33,333 nucleotides of DNA from Brumimicrobium sp965659845. GTDB taxonomy: Bacteria; Bacteroidota; Bacteroidia; Flavobacteriales_D; Crocinitomicaceae. The notes below the pieces were generated by a model. That model was not told the DNA's origin. It was given only the letters and a program-made list of their open reading frames with translations, and did not search any database. This document shows, piece by piece, positions 7,363 through 14,689 of this stretch; the stretch's first letter is position 1; each line of letters starts with the position of its first letter. Position numbers and translations under genes: made by a program. The stretch lies in contig CBFHXS010000017.1 in assembly GCA_965659845.1 (NCBI GenBank), positions 1 through 33,333 of the forward strand, given 5' to 3'.

Positions 7363-9192
7363 ATGAAACTGCTTCTTCCCGATTACCTCATCATATTTGG
7401 ATTTTTTGCCATTGTTTTGATGATAGGCTTTTTCGTCTCTAAAAAATCAGGCAAAAGCAGTAGCGAATATTTTTTGTCAGGAAGAAATATGCCTTGGTGG
7501 CTCCTGGGTTTTTCCATGGTAGCAACTACATTCTCAACCGATACTCCGAATCTCGTTACTAACATAGTTCGAAAAGATGGTGTTTCTGGAAACTGGGTAT
7601 GGTGGGCATTTCTTTTAACCGGTTTACTTACTGTTTTTGTCTATGCGAAGTTATGGCGTCGTTCAAATGTAACCACGGACATGGAGTTCTATGAGTTGCG
7701 TTATGGCGGAAAACCAGCGTCTTTTCTCAGGGGATTTAGAGCGGTATATTTGGGAATCGGCTTCAATATTATGGCGATGTCTGCCGTTACTCTTGCTGCG
7801 ATAAAAATTGGTCAGATCATGCTTGGACTTTCTCCAATTGAAGTCGTAGGTATTGCTGGATCAATCACAGTTGTTTTTAGTGCGTTAGGAGGATTTCGAG
7901 GAGTCATTTATACAGATTTTCTATTGTTTTTTGTGGCCATGGCTGGAGCGATTGGAGCGGCATACTATCTTGTAAACCTTCCTGAAGTAGGAGGTGTTAG
8001 CGCCATGCTTGCTCATGAAAACGTTCAAGGTAAAATGGACTTATTACCTGACTTTAATGATCCCTCAGCCTTGATAGGCATATTAATTATCCCGTTGGCT
8101 GTTCAATGGTGGAGTGCTTGGTATCCAGGGGCAGAACCTGGGGGCGGTGGATATATTGCTCAAAGAATGCTCGCGGCTAAAAATGAAAATCATGCGGTTG
8201 GAGCTACTTTCTTTTTTAATGTTATGCATTATGCACTTAGACCTTGGCCATGGATTATTGTTGCACTCGCTTCTTTGGTCATTTTCCCTGATATTGCAAG
8301 TATTCAAGAGGCTTTCCCAAATATTGCTGAGGACAAACTGGGTGATGACCTGGCCTACTCAGCTATGTTAACTATGTTACCCACAGGACTATTAGGTTTA
8401 GTTTTAGCTTCTTTAGGTGCTGCATATATGTCTACCATATCGACACATCTCAACTGGGGCTCATCATATATTGTGAATGACTTTTACAAACAACATGTAA
8501 ACAGCAAAGCGAATGAAAAAGAATTGGTAATGGCAGGAAGATTATCAACTATAATTCTAATGGTTGTGAGTGGCGTGTTTGCACTAATTTTAAACGACGC
8601 AAAACAACTTTTTGATATCATTCTGATGTTTGGAGCAGGAACAGGGTTAATCTTTTTACTGCGCTGGTTTTGGTCAAGTATCAATGCTTGGAGCGAAATT
8701 GCTGCAATGTTTTCTTCAGGAATCATCTCATTATTGGTCAGTTTCACGCCTTTAGGTGGTGTACTTTTTGGAGAGAAAAACATTGAGGGAGAGTTAATTG
8801 CCGAAGGAGTTTTTGCAGACTGGTTCCAGTACCCATTTGTTGTTGCTGTGACAACACTTTGCTGGGTGGTTGTAACATTCTTAACACCTTCTGAAAAGGA
8901 TGAAACCCTTGACAGGTTCTATAAAAGCACTCAGCCCGGTGGTCCAGGTTGGAAAAAAACCATCGCTCGATTGAAAGATAGTAATGAGGGAAAAGTCAAT
9001 GCAGACTGGAGTGTTCCACATGGGGTTTTAGCAATGCTACTAGGAGCCGTATCCATTTACAGCGCCTTATTTGCAACAGGAAACTGGATCTATGGCGAAC
9101 ATACCCTCGGTGCTATTCTAACTGGTGTTAGCCTATTTAGTGGAGTTGCACTCTTGTTTGTTTGGCGAAAATTGAAGCGAAAAATTATTTAG
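7363..9192 (+). CDS. Sodium:solute symporter family transporter
   Basis: The 609-residue integral membrane protein has about 13-14 hydrophobic segments. The N-terminal SSS signature runs FFVSKKSGKSSSEYFLSGRN then MPWWLLGFSMVATTFSTDTP, matching the first broken helix of the LeuT-fold sodium symporters. GGFRGVIYTDFLLFFVAM and the LGAAYMSTISTHLNWGSSYI segment are also typical. A soluble linker (SEKDETLDRFYKSTQPGGPG) precedes the last two or three helices. The substrate cannot be told from sequence; sugars, amino acids and carboxylates are all possible. It sits 9 bases after the lipoprotein gene, and its 3' end overlaps the convergent YfcH-like gene by 8 bases. Confidence 0.92.
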   Translation: MKLLLPDYLIIFGFFAIVLMIGFFVSKKSGKSSSEYFLSGRNMPWWLLGFSMVATTFSTDTPNLVTNIVRKDGVSGNWVWWAFLLTGLLTVFVYAKLWRRSNVTTDMEFYELRYGGKPASFLRGFRAVYLGIGFNIMAMSAVTLAAIKIGQIMLGLSPIEVVGIAGSITVVFSALGGFRGVIYTDFLLFFVAMAGAIGAAYYLVNLPEVGGVSAMLAHENVQGKMDLLPDFNDPSALIGILIIPLAVQWWSAWYPGAEPGGGGYIAQRMLAAKNENHAVGATFFFNVMHYALRPWPWIIVALASLVIFPDIASIQEAFPNIAEDKLGDDLAYSAMLTMLPTGLLGLVLASLGAAYMSTISTHLNWGSSYIVNDFYKQHVNSKANEKELVMAGRLSTIILMVVSGVFALILNDAKQLFDIILMFGAGTGLIFLLRWFWSSINAWSEIAAMFSSGIISLLVSFTPLGGVLFGEKNIEGELIAEGVFADWFQYPFVVAVTTLCWVVVTFLTPSEKDETLDRFYKSTQPGGPGWKKTIARLKDSNEGKVNADWSVPHGVLAMLLGAVSIYSALFATGNWIYGEHTLGAILTGVSLFSGVALLFVWRKLKRKII

Positions 9193-10084
9193 AATCGTAA
9201 ACGGACGCTATTGCTTTTTTAAGTTCTGTGTGTTCGAATTCAAATCCAGTGTCTTTGATCTTTGCATTACTCGCCTGCAAACCATCTAAAACAACAGTAG
9301 CCATTTCACCAAGCAATATTTTCATGACAACGGAGGGAACATTTGGCAACCAAAGTGGTTTTTTATGATACTTTGCTAGTTCTTTGGTAAACTCTTTGTT
9401 GGTATGCGAATTTGCCATCGCATTGTAAGCTCCTTCAAGTTGATGTTCGACCACATGGACATAGAGACTGACCATATCGTCAATCGTTAACCATGGCATC
9501 CATTGTTTACCAGATCCAAGTGGAGCTCCAACAAAGCTCTTAATAGTTTTCGCTATTTTCTCCATTGCACCACCATTTGAATCGAGAACGACACCCGTTC
9601 TTATTTTCGCAACTTTATAATCAGCATCAAAAAGATCTGCTGCCTCTTCCCACCTTTTAACTACTACAGAAAGAAAATCTGTTCCAAAATCATCTGTTTC
9701 GGGATGCTTGCGGTCCGGCTGATCATATCCGTAACAATTTATTCCCGAAGCACTGATGTATTGATTTAATTCCGGAATCTTATCGCTCAAATTGTAAAGA
9801 AACTTAGTCGTTTTTACCCTCGAATCTATAATTTCCTTTTTTCGTTTCTCTGTCCACCTTTTATCTGCGATACCTGCGCCGGCAAGATTAATAATAGTAT
9901 CTACAGCTTTCAACGCATCTTCGTCGATCATTTTTTCAGAAGGCGACCATTTGTATTCACCTGCTTTCTTTGGGGACCGTGTCAAAACAGCTACGCTATG
10001 CCCACGTTCTTCCAACTTATCGACCAATTTTCGGCCAATTAGCCCTGTACCTCCTGCAATTAATATAGTTCTTTGTTCTTTCAA
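9185..10084 (-). CDS. TIGR01777/YfcH-family NAD(P)-binding protein
   Basis: The 299-residue protein has the Rossmann loop ILIAGGTGLIGRKL at its N-terminus. It also has the family signature NLAGAGIADKRWTEKRKKEI, followed by DSRVKTT. The end matches the DUF1731 C-terminal domain (LLGEMATVVLDGLQASNAKI). Members include E. coli YfcH and the SulA-like epimerases; their reaction is unknown. The start is TTG at 10084: a TGA stop lies two codons upstream in frame, and the Rossmann strand begins only six residues in, so no ATG is available. The last 8 bases overlap the end of the symporter gene. Confidence 0.88.
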   Translation of the reverse strand: MKEQRTILIAGGTGLIGRKLVDKLEERGHSVAVLTRSPKKAGEYKWSPSEKMIDEDALKAVDTIINLAGAGIADKRWTEKRKKEIIDSRVKTTKFLYNLSDKIPELNQYISASGINCYGYDQPDRKHPETDDFGTDFLSVVVKRWEEAADLFDADYKVAKIRTGVVLDSNGGAMEKIAKTIKSFVGAPLGSGKQWMPWLTIDDMVSLYVHVVEHQLEGAYNAMANSHTNKEFTKELAKYHKKPLWLPNVPSVVMKILLGEMATVVLDGLQASNAKIKDTGFEFEHTELKKAIASVYDSK

Positions 10085-10197
10085 ATTTCACTTATCTTGT
10101 AACTCTCTAACACCAAAGCATTATCAAAAGTTTAAACTTTACCACTGCAGCAGAGATGAATTTAGGTCCAAAAATAGGATAAAACTAACACCTTCCT

Positions 10198-10205
10198 TAT
10201 CTTTG
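10198..10205 (+). promoter_or_regulatory. -7 box upstream of the rhodanese gene
   Basis: The plus strand reads TATCTTTG, an exact TAnnTTTG match, 17 bases before the ATG at 10223. No clear -33 TTG accompanies it. Confidence 0.45.
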
Positions 10206-10222
10206 GGTAAAACAAGTTAATT

Positions 10223-10600
10223 ATGAAAACATTTATAGCTCTTTTTACCGTTCTATTGATTTCCTCTTCATTTGCGTTTAGTCAAATAGCAACTGAAACA
10301 GAACAAAATAGAATAGAAAGAATTTCCAAAGAGGAATTCAAAGAAAATTTATCCTCAAATGAATACATTGTTTTTGATGTTCGTACCGTTGAAGAGTATC
10401 AAGCTGGACATATAGAAGGATCCAAGTGTTTAAATATCAAGGGGGAAACTTTTGACGCTACACTTGAGCAACTTCCTAAGAACTATAAATACATGATATA
10501 CTGCCAATCTGGAGGCAGAAGTGCTAAAGCTTTAGAGAGAATGAAAGAAGTTGGATTCGTTCATGTGCTAGAGCTAGAAGGCGGATACAGCAAATGGTAA
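10223..10600 (+). CDS. Exported rhodanese-like sulfurtransferase
   Basis: The 125-residue protein starts with a cleavable signal peptide (MKTFIALFTVLLISSSFAFS). A single rhodanese domain follows, with the family strands YIVFDVRTVEEYQAGHIEGS and the active-site loop CQSGGR at residues 94-99. Cys94 is the expected persulfide-carrying residue. Such single-domain proteins move sulfane sulfur or act in periplasmic redox chemistry; the partner here is unknown. It is divergent from the YfcH-like gene and lies 61 bases ahead of the carotenoid operon. It is probably a separate unit, although no terminator was seen between them. Confidence 0.9.
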   Translation: MKTFIALFTVLLISSSFAFSQIATETEQNRIERISKEEFKENLSSNEYIVFDVRTVEEYQAGHIEGSKCLNIKGETFDATLEQLPKNYKYMIYCQSGGRSAKALERMKEVGFVHVLELEGGYSKW

Positions 10601-10661
10601 ATTAGTTGAACATTCAAACCTTTTCAAGCGATTCATTGTTATTCTTTGGTAATTCAACGTT

Positions 10662-11315
10662 ATGATTCGCGCAGCATCTTTTCAGGAAAGTTTTCAAAGG
10701 TATAAGAGTCTTATATTAATTCTCCTGCTTATAATTTTTTATACGGTAGGAACTGTGGGCCTTTTGTCTAGAAGTCGGGACTCCTTTCTTGAGTTAAGTT
10801 TCATGAATCTTGCCATATCATTTGGTATATTACTAATTGCTCGGATTTCTCATTCGATCAAACTCTACCTGTTCATCATTGCTGGATTTTTTATCGGAAT
10901 GGGGGCAGAGTGGATTGGAGTGCATACTGGCTATTTATTTGGTGATTATGTTTACGGAAAAAATCTCGGCGTCTTATGGGAAGAAGTTCCCTTAATCATC
11001 GGGATTAACTGGGTGATGCTTACAATCATTACTGCGGCTGTCGTTGCACCTTTGAAAATGCACTGGCTTTTAAAAGCGATTGCCGCAACACTTTTAATGT
11101 TGGTATTGGATCTACTTATAGAACCTGTTGCAATCAAAAGCGACTATTGGACATGGAATGGTGAAATACCTGTTTCTAACTTCGTAGATTGGTTTATCAT
11201 CGCGCTTATTCTCCAAATTTTATACTTTGGTAGCCGGTTAAACGAACCAAACAAAGTTGCTGTTGTTCTGTTTTGCATTCAAGTATCCTTTTTTACAATT
11301 CAAAATATATTTTAG
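10662..11315 (+). CDS. Carotenoid biosynthesis membrane protein (CruF-like, PF04240 type)
   Basis: The 217-residue protein has about seven hydrophobic helices. Motifs seen in this family are GMGAEWIGVHTGYLFGDYVY, WEEVPLIIGINWVML and LDLLIEPVAIKSDYWTWNGE. The family includes CruF, the C-1',2' hydratase that acts on the open (psi) end of carotenes; other members are uncharacterised. It is the first gene of a tight trio with crtZ (2 bases downstream) and a CrtYcd-type cyclase. A hydratase together with a cyclase and a ring hydroxylase implies a monocyclic carotenoid. The family call is firm; the exact reaction is an inference. Confidence 0.85.
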   Translation: MIRAASFQESFQRYKSLILILLLIIFYTVGTVGLLSRSRDSFLELSFMNLAISFGILLIARISHSIKLYLFIIAGFFIGMGAEWIGVHTGYLFGDYVYGKNLGVLWEEVPLIIGINWVMLTIITAAVVAPLKMHWLLKAIAATLLMLVLDLLIEPVAIKSDYWTWNGEIPVSNFVDWFIIALILQILYFGSRLNEPNKVAVVLFCIQVSFFTIQNIF

Positions 11316-11317
11316 TT

Positions 11318-11797
11318 ATGTACTGGTGGGGACCTTTAGTTTTAATTGGAACATTCATCCTGATGGAATTCAGTGCTTGGGCAATGCACAAGTATGTAAT
11401 GCATGGTATTATGTGGAGGTTCCACAAAGATCATCATGTTCCTGAAGAGGGCATATTCGAGCGCAATGATATTTTCTTTTTAATCTACGCCATACCTTCT
11501 TGGTTATGCATAATGTTAGGAATCATGAATGAGGCATATGTTTCTGTATGGATCGGGTTTGGAATAGCTGCTTATGGTTTTGCTTATTTTCTCTTTCACG
11601 ATGTTTACATTCACAGGAGGTTAAAATTCTTGAGAGACATAAATCGACCTTTTTTCATGGCAATAAGAAAAGCGCATAAAGTTCATCACAAACATAGAGG
11701 GAAAGAACATGGTGAGTGCTTTGGAATGTTAATCGTACCCTTCAAGTATTACAAAGAAGCAAAGCGCTCTTACAGAATGAAACATCAGAAATCATGA
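11318..11797 (+). CDS. crtZ: Beta-carotene hydroxylase, CrtZ-type
   Basis: The 159-residue membrane protein belongs to the di-iron fatty acid hydroxylase superfamily. Its four histidine clusters are HKYVMH, HKDHH, HDVYIHRR and HKVHHKH, the ligand pattern of CrtZ. It adds the 3-hydroxyl group to beta-ionone rings. The frame is open 15 codons further upstream, but ATG 11318 begins two bases after the preceding stop and gives the family's usual N-terminus (MYWWGPL). The 3' end overlaps the cyclase start in an ATGA, so the two are translationally coupled. Confidence 0.93.
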   Translation: MYWWGPLVLIGTFILMEFSAWAMHKYVMHGIMWRFHKDHHVPEEGIFERNDIFFLIYAIPSWLCIMLGIMNEAYVSVWIGFGIAAYGFAYFLFHDVYIHRRLKFLRDINRPFFMAIRKAHKVHHKHRGKEHGECFGMLIVPFKYYKEAKRSYRMKHQKS

Positions 11798-12492
11798 GTC
11801 TATATCTTTGGATCAATGTACTGAGTTTTGCGGGTCCATTCTTTTTGAGTTTTGACAAAAAGGTACATTTCTACACACATTGGAAGACAATTCTACCAGG
11901 GATATTCATTATTGGATCAGGGTTTATAGCATGGGATGTTAACTTTACAGAACACGGTATTTGGGGATTTAATCCTGATTACTTAAGTGGAATAACCATC
12001 TTCAATCTACCTTTGGAAGAATGTCTATTTTTCTTTACTGTTCCTTATGCGTGTTTGTTCATTTACGAGGTCGTAAAAACCTATTTTCCTTCTTTTAGAC
12101 CCGCTCGATTTTCATATTACTTCTCACTAATATTTACATTAACAGCTTTAGTTCTGGGTATCTACTTTCATGAAAACTGGTATACCTTCTATGCATTATT
12201 AGGCGCTGGAATTATCAATTGGGTCGTTTATTTTGGTTTTACTCCAAAGTGGTATCCATACTTCATTGTAGCTTTTATTATAACTCAGGTTCCGTTTTTA
12301 ATCGTCAATGGGATATTGACTGGAGCTGTAACGCCTGAACCTGTTGTTTGGTATAGCGAAGAGCACATCATGGGACCAAGAATATATACCATTCCAGTAG
12401 AAGATATCTTCTACAATTTTTTCATGCTTTTCCCTATTGCACTTATTCATGAATGGCTGAAGAAAAAATTCAATTCATCAGTCAATCTTTGA
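11794..12492 (+). CDS. crtYcd: Lycopene cyclase, fused CrtYc-CrtYd type
   Basis: The 232-residue protein has six to seven transmembrane helices arranged as two similar lycopene-cyclase domains. The first carries LPLEECLFFFTVPYA and the second IPVEDIFYNFFMLFPI, matching the conserved PxEE/PxED-FF signature of each half. This heterodimer-like enzyme is fused in many Bacteroidota and in archaea. Some flavobacterial members cyclise only one end of lycopene, giving gamma-carotene-type products. The start at 11794 overlaps the crtZ stop by 4 bases (ATGA). An open frame further upstream lies inside crtZ and is not used. crtB and crtI are not in the window. Confidence 0.92.
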   Translation: MSLYLWINVLSFAGPFFLSFDKKVHFYTHWKTILPGIFIIGSGFIAWDVNFTEHGIWGFNPDYLSGITIFNLPLEECLFFFTVPYACLFIYEVVKTYFPSFRPARFSYYFSLIFTLTALVLGIYFHENWYTFYALLGAGIINWVVYFGFTPKWYPYFIVAFIITQVPFLIVNGILTGAVTPEPVVWYSEEHIMGPRIYTIPVEDIFYNFFMLFPIALIHEWLKKKFNSSVNL

Positions 12493-12522
12493 CTTGTAGT
12501 GTTCTAATATTTTGAGATTTAA

Positions 12523-12530
12523 TATCTTTG
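12523..12530 (+). promoter_or_regulatory. -7 box upstream of the K+ channel gene
   Basis: The plus strand reads TATCTTTG, an exact TAnnTTTG match, 16 bases before the ATG at 12547. A TTG at 12494-12496 is 26 bases upstream, longer than the usual 17-23. Confidence 0.4.
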
Positions 12531-12546
12531 GAGAAAAGAAGGTGTT

Positions 12547-13173
12547 ATGTCTATTAGCAAACTTACCATTGCAATATTCTCCATAGTAAGTATTGGACTA
12601 CTATCAGTATCTTTTTTTTTAGACCACGAATCGGAACTGTATAGACTCTTGAATTATTATGATTGGGGGCTATGTGCTTTTTTCTTATATGATTTTTTCG
12701 AAGAGCTGTTTACATCGAAAAATAAAGCAAAGTACTTTTTTACTGTTGGCTGGTTAGACTTACTTTCTTCAATTCCTGTGGTACATGAATTTAGGTTTGC
12801 TCGAATAATTAGAGTAATCAGAATCATAAGAATCTTCCACTCTGCCAGATTACTCATAGAGTATTTGAAGTCGAATCGTAAATCTAGTCTCTATGGTGCA
12901 ATTGTAATGGTCCTGGTTTCTATAATCATATTATCCTCATTCTTCGTACTCTGGGTAGAACAAGATGTTGGAAATATCAATACTGCAGAGGATGCACTTT
13001 GGTGGACATTCATCAGCGTAACAACCGTGGGCTATGGCGATTATTATCCTGTAACGAATGAAGGAAAGTTACTTGCTTCATTACTGATCATGTCTGGTAT
13101 TGTTGGCTTTGGTACTGTTGTTTCCTTTTTATCTAGCAAATTCAACAAATACAAAAACGCAGGCGAAGAATAA
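12547..13173 (+). CDS. Small voltage-gated-type potassium channel
   Basis: The 208-residue membrane protein has six hydrophobic segments arranged as S1-S6. The S4-like segment FRFARIIRVIRIIRIFHSAR has Arg at nearly every third position. The pore loop contains TTVGYGDYYP, the K+ selectivity filter TVGYGD. There is no cytoplasmic RCK or cyclic-nucleotide domain: the protein ends 20-30 residues after S6. It probably forms a tetrameric K+-selective channel in the inner membrane. It follows the carotenoid operon by 54 bases with its own -7 box, so a shared role is not implied. Confidence 0.92.
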   Translation: MSISKLTIAIFSIVSIGLLSVSFFLDHESELYRLLNYYDWGLCAFFLYDFFEELFTSKNKAKYFFTVGWLDLLSSIPVVHEFRFARIIRVIRIIRIFHSARLLIEYLKSNRKSSLYGAIVMVLVSIIILSSFFVLWVEQDVGNINTAEDALWWTFISVTTVGYGDYYPVTNEGKLLASLLIMSGIVGFGTVVSFLSSKFNKYKNAGEE

Positions 13174-13202
13174 AAAAAGCCCACATCCAATTGGAAGTGA
13201 GC
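13172..13202. terminator. Bidirectional terminator between the K+ channel and the ssb genes
   Basis: Positions 13179-13202 form a near-perfect inverted repeat: arms of 12 bases with two mismatches, centred on TCCAATTGGA. The minus strand follows it with seven T (A run at 13172-13178), and the plus strand with TTCTTT. It overlaps the end of the channel gene and lies about 80 bases past the last ssb stop. Confidence 0.7.
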
Positions 13203-13281
13203 TTCTTTGTCAGCTAAACTGCTTATCGATTTAGGTGTTGCGCGATTTAGGCTGACTTGATTAGGTCGTTAGGTTAGATGA

Positions 13282-13602
13282 TCAAGAAAGCGCTACTGCT
13301 TTTTTCACCTCAATTGAAGTAAATTTGCGGCTTGCGCCTTCCTTAGACTTATACTCATTTGTTACCAGTTTTCCGGTAATTGCTATCTGAGTTCCTTTTT
13401 TTCCTGACTTTGCGATGTAAGAAGCAGTTGGTCCCCAAGCATATAAGTTATGCCAGAAGGTTTTGTTCTGCTCTTCACCCTCCTTGGTTTTATAGCGCTC
13501 GTTTGTTGCAAGAGTAAAGCGCACTTTCTTCGCTCCACTTTCAAAGTTTGTGATCTCTGGATCGATTCCGATATTTCCGATTAATTGAACTTGATTTCTC
13601 AT
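13282..13602 (-). CDS. ssb: Short single-stranded DNA-binding protein, third of tandem array
   Basis: The 106-residue OB-fold protein begins MRNQVQLIGNIGIDPEITNF and contains the SSB signatures RFTLATNERY and WHNLYAWG. It is closest by eye to the 14016-14372 paralogue: both share DPEITNF followed by an SG turn. It stops right after the OB fold (KKAVALS), lacking the flexible linker and acidic tip (DDDIPF-like) through which normal SSB recruits repair proteins. It is downstream of the other two ssb genes, 24 bases after the middle one. It is likely a paralogue with a specialised role rather than the housekeeping SSB. Confidence 0.85.
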   Translation of the reverse strand: MRNQVQLIGNIGIDPEITNFESGAKKVRFTLATNERYKTKEGEEQNKTFWHNLYAWGPTASYIAKSGKKGTQIAITGKLVTNEYKSKEGASRKFTSIEVKKAVALS

Positions 13603-13626
13603 ATGTATTTGATTTAGGTTAACTAT

Positions 13627-13956
13627 TTATAAAATGACCATGTCATTGATCTCTACTTCGGTGAATGACTGGCGCTGACCAGAGGGCTTATTGTAGAATC
13701 TCGATCTTAATCTTCCTTCAATAGCAAGCGCTTGTCCTTTCGACCCTAGTTGTTCCAACACAGGAACCCATTTTCCCCAGGCTGTCACACGGTGCCAATT
13801 ATTTATGTTCTTCGTGTTGCCCTCGTCATCGAGATACGTTTCACGAGTTGATAATGAAAAGCGAGCTATTCGTTTTCCGTCTTTTAATTCTACAAATTTT
13901 GGATCAGACGACATTTGTCCGATCAGATTTACATGATTCATTTCTTGTACTGTCAT
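13627..13956 (-). CDS. ssb: Short single-stranded DNA-binding protein, second of tandem array
   Basis: The 109-residue protein has the OB-fold SSB pattern: VNLIGQMSSDPKFVEL, RIARFSLSTRETY and WHRVTAWGKW. It is the most divergent of the three. It ends at the last OB strand (EINDMVIL) with no C-terminal tail. The start at 13956 (MTVQEMNHVNL) is used here; Met6 at 13941 is an equally possible start and matches the N-terminus of the others better. A terminator-like hairpin lies between it and the upstream paralogue, so it may depend on read-through or on its own promoter. Confidence 0.82.
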   Translation of the reverse strand: MTVQEMNHVNLIGQMSSDPKFVELKDGKRIARFSLSTRETYLDDEGNTKNINNWHRVTAWGKWVPVLEQLGSKGQALAIEGRLRSRFYNKPSGQRQSFTEVEINDMVIL

Positions 13957-13976
13957 ATTTCAATTATTTAGGTGTT

Positions 13977-14007
13977 AAAAAAAGGAGTGAGTTTGCACCC
14001 ACTCCTT
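13977..14007 (-). terminator. Hairpin terminator after the first ssb gene
   Basis: Arms at 13982-13992 and 13997-14007 pair over 11 bases with one mismatch around the loop TTGC. On the minus strand the hairpin is followed by a T run (A at 13977-13983). It sits 9 bases past the stop of the 14016-14372 gene and could attenuate expression of the two downstream ssb genes. Confidence 0.75.
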
Positions 14008-14015
14008 GGTGGTTG

Positions 14016-14372
14016 TTAGGCTGATTTCTTTTCAGTTTTCTCTTTATTTAAAAGCATAAACTCTCTCATGTTTATTTGGGTTCTGTAACGCTTTTCTCCT
14101 TCCTTATTCGTGTAGGAATCATTAGTGAGCTTTCCTTCTAGCACTACCTCTGCGCCTTTCTTCAGCAGTTTACCGCACAGTTCTGCGCTTTTACCCCAGG
14201 CAATCACATTATGCCACTCTGTACTTTCGATCCACTCACCGTCCTTGTTTTTATACGATTCATTTGTTGCGACTGAAAAACGTGCAAGTGTTTTACCTGA
14301 GTCGAAGTTTGTGATTTCAGGATCCTGTCCCAAATTCCCGATTAAACTAACTGTGTTTTTTAATGTGTTCAT
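14016..14372 (-). CDS. ssb: Short single-stranded DNA-binding protein, first of tandem array
   Basis: The 118-residue protein carries the SSB OB fold: NTVSLIGNLGQDPEITNFDS, RFSVATNESY, WHNVIAWG and GAEVVLEGKLTNDSY. It is slightly longer than its two neighbours, ending in a lysine-rich stretch (KEKTEKKSA), and also lacks an acidic tip. Typical housekeeping SSBs have 140-180 residues. It is the first gene in the direction of transcription. A 317-bp regulatory gap lies upstream, shared with a divergent T9SS gene. Confidence 0.88.
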   Translation of the reverse strand: MNTLKNTVSLIGNLGQDPEITNFDSGKTLARFSVATNESYKNKDGEWIESTEWHNVIAWGKSAELCGKLLKKGAEVVLEGKLTNDSYTNKEGEKRYRTQINMREFMLLNKEKTEKKSA

Positions 14373-14474
14373 GTCTGTAAATTTTAATTAATAATAGTTT
14401 GAACATTTGCGTCTTGCTGACTTTCAGCGATTGACACTGCAAAGGTGAGACATGAAAAAAGCTTGAAACGGTTG

Positions 14475-14512
14475 TTTTTCGTTTGTTGTCGATTATTTTT
14501 CGTTTGTAGTCG
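14475..14512. repeat. Two direct copies of a 17-bp motif, 21-bp period
   Basis: TTTTTCGTTTGTTGTCG at 14475-14491 is repeated as TTTTTCGTTTGTAGTCG at 14496-14512, with one mismatch. The period of 21 bp is two turns of the helix, so both copies face the same side of the DNA. That is an arrangement typical of paired protein-binding sites. It lies about 100 bp upstream of the first ssb gene and about 180 bp upstream of the divergent T9SS gene. Confidence 0.7.
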
Positions 14513-14653
14513 TTTTTTATCGGCTTTGGGTATGTAAAAATGGGGAGCTAACAGAAAGTTGAACTCGGAAATATTTATATAGAAATAACGGAGTTTTGTC
14601 GAAAAACGTATTCATTTCGTCGAATTGTTATGCATGCATTATAATTACATCCG

Positions 14654-14661
14654 TATTTTTG
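14654..14661 (+). promoter_or_regulatory. -7 box upstream of the T9SS protein at 14690
   Basis: The plus strand reads TATTTTTG, an exact TAnnTTTG match, 28 bases before ATG 14690. A TTG at 14625-14627 is 26 bases upstream, somewhat far for a -33 element. Confidence 0.4.
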
Positions 14662-14689
14662 CCTAGCTATTCAGTGAAATACACCTAAT

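Larger units (their letters stand above)
14373..14689. other. Divergent regulatory gap, no gene
   Basis: This stretch lies between the first ssb gene and a T9SS gene. It holds a small hairpin GCTGA-CTT-TCAGC (14416-14428), a 17-bp direct repeat (14475-14512), the palindrome ATGCATGCAT (14630-14639) and a -7 box (14654-14661). No open frame with coding character was seen. Confidence 0.7.

Noticed and set aside
13282..14372. The ssb array as part of a prophage or plasmid remnant
   Set aside because: No phage, plasmid, integrase or relaxase gene is nearby and both flanks are ordinary chromosomal genes.
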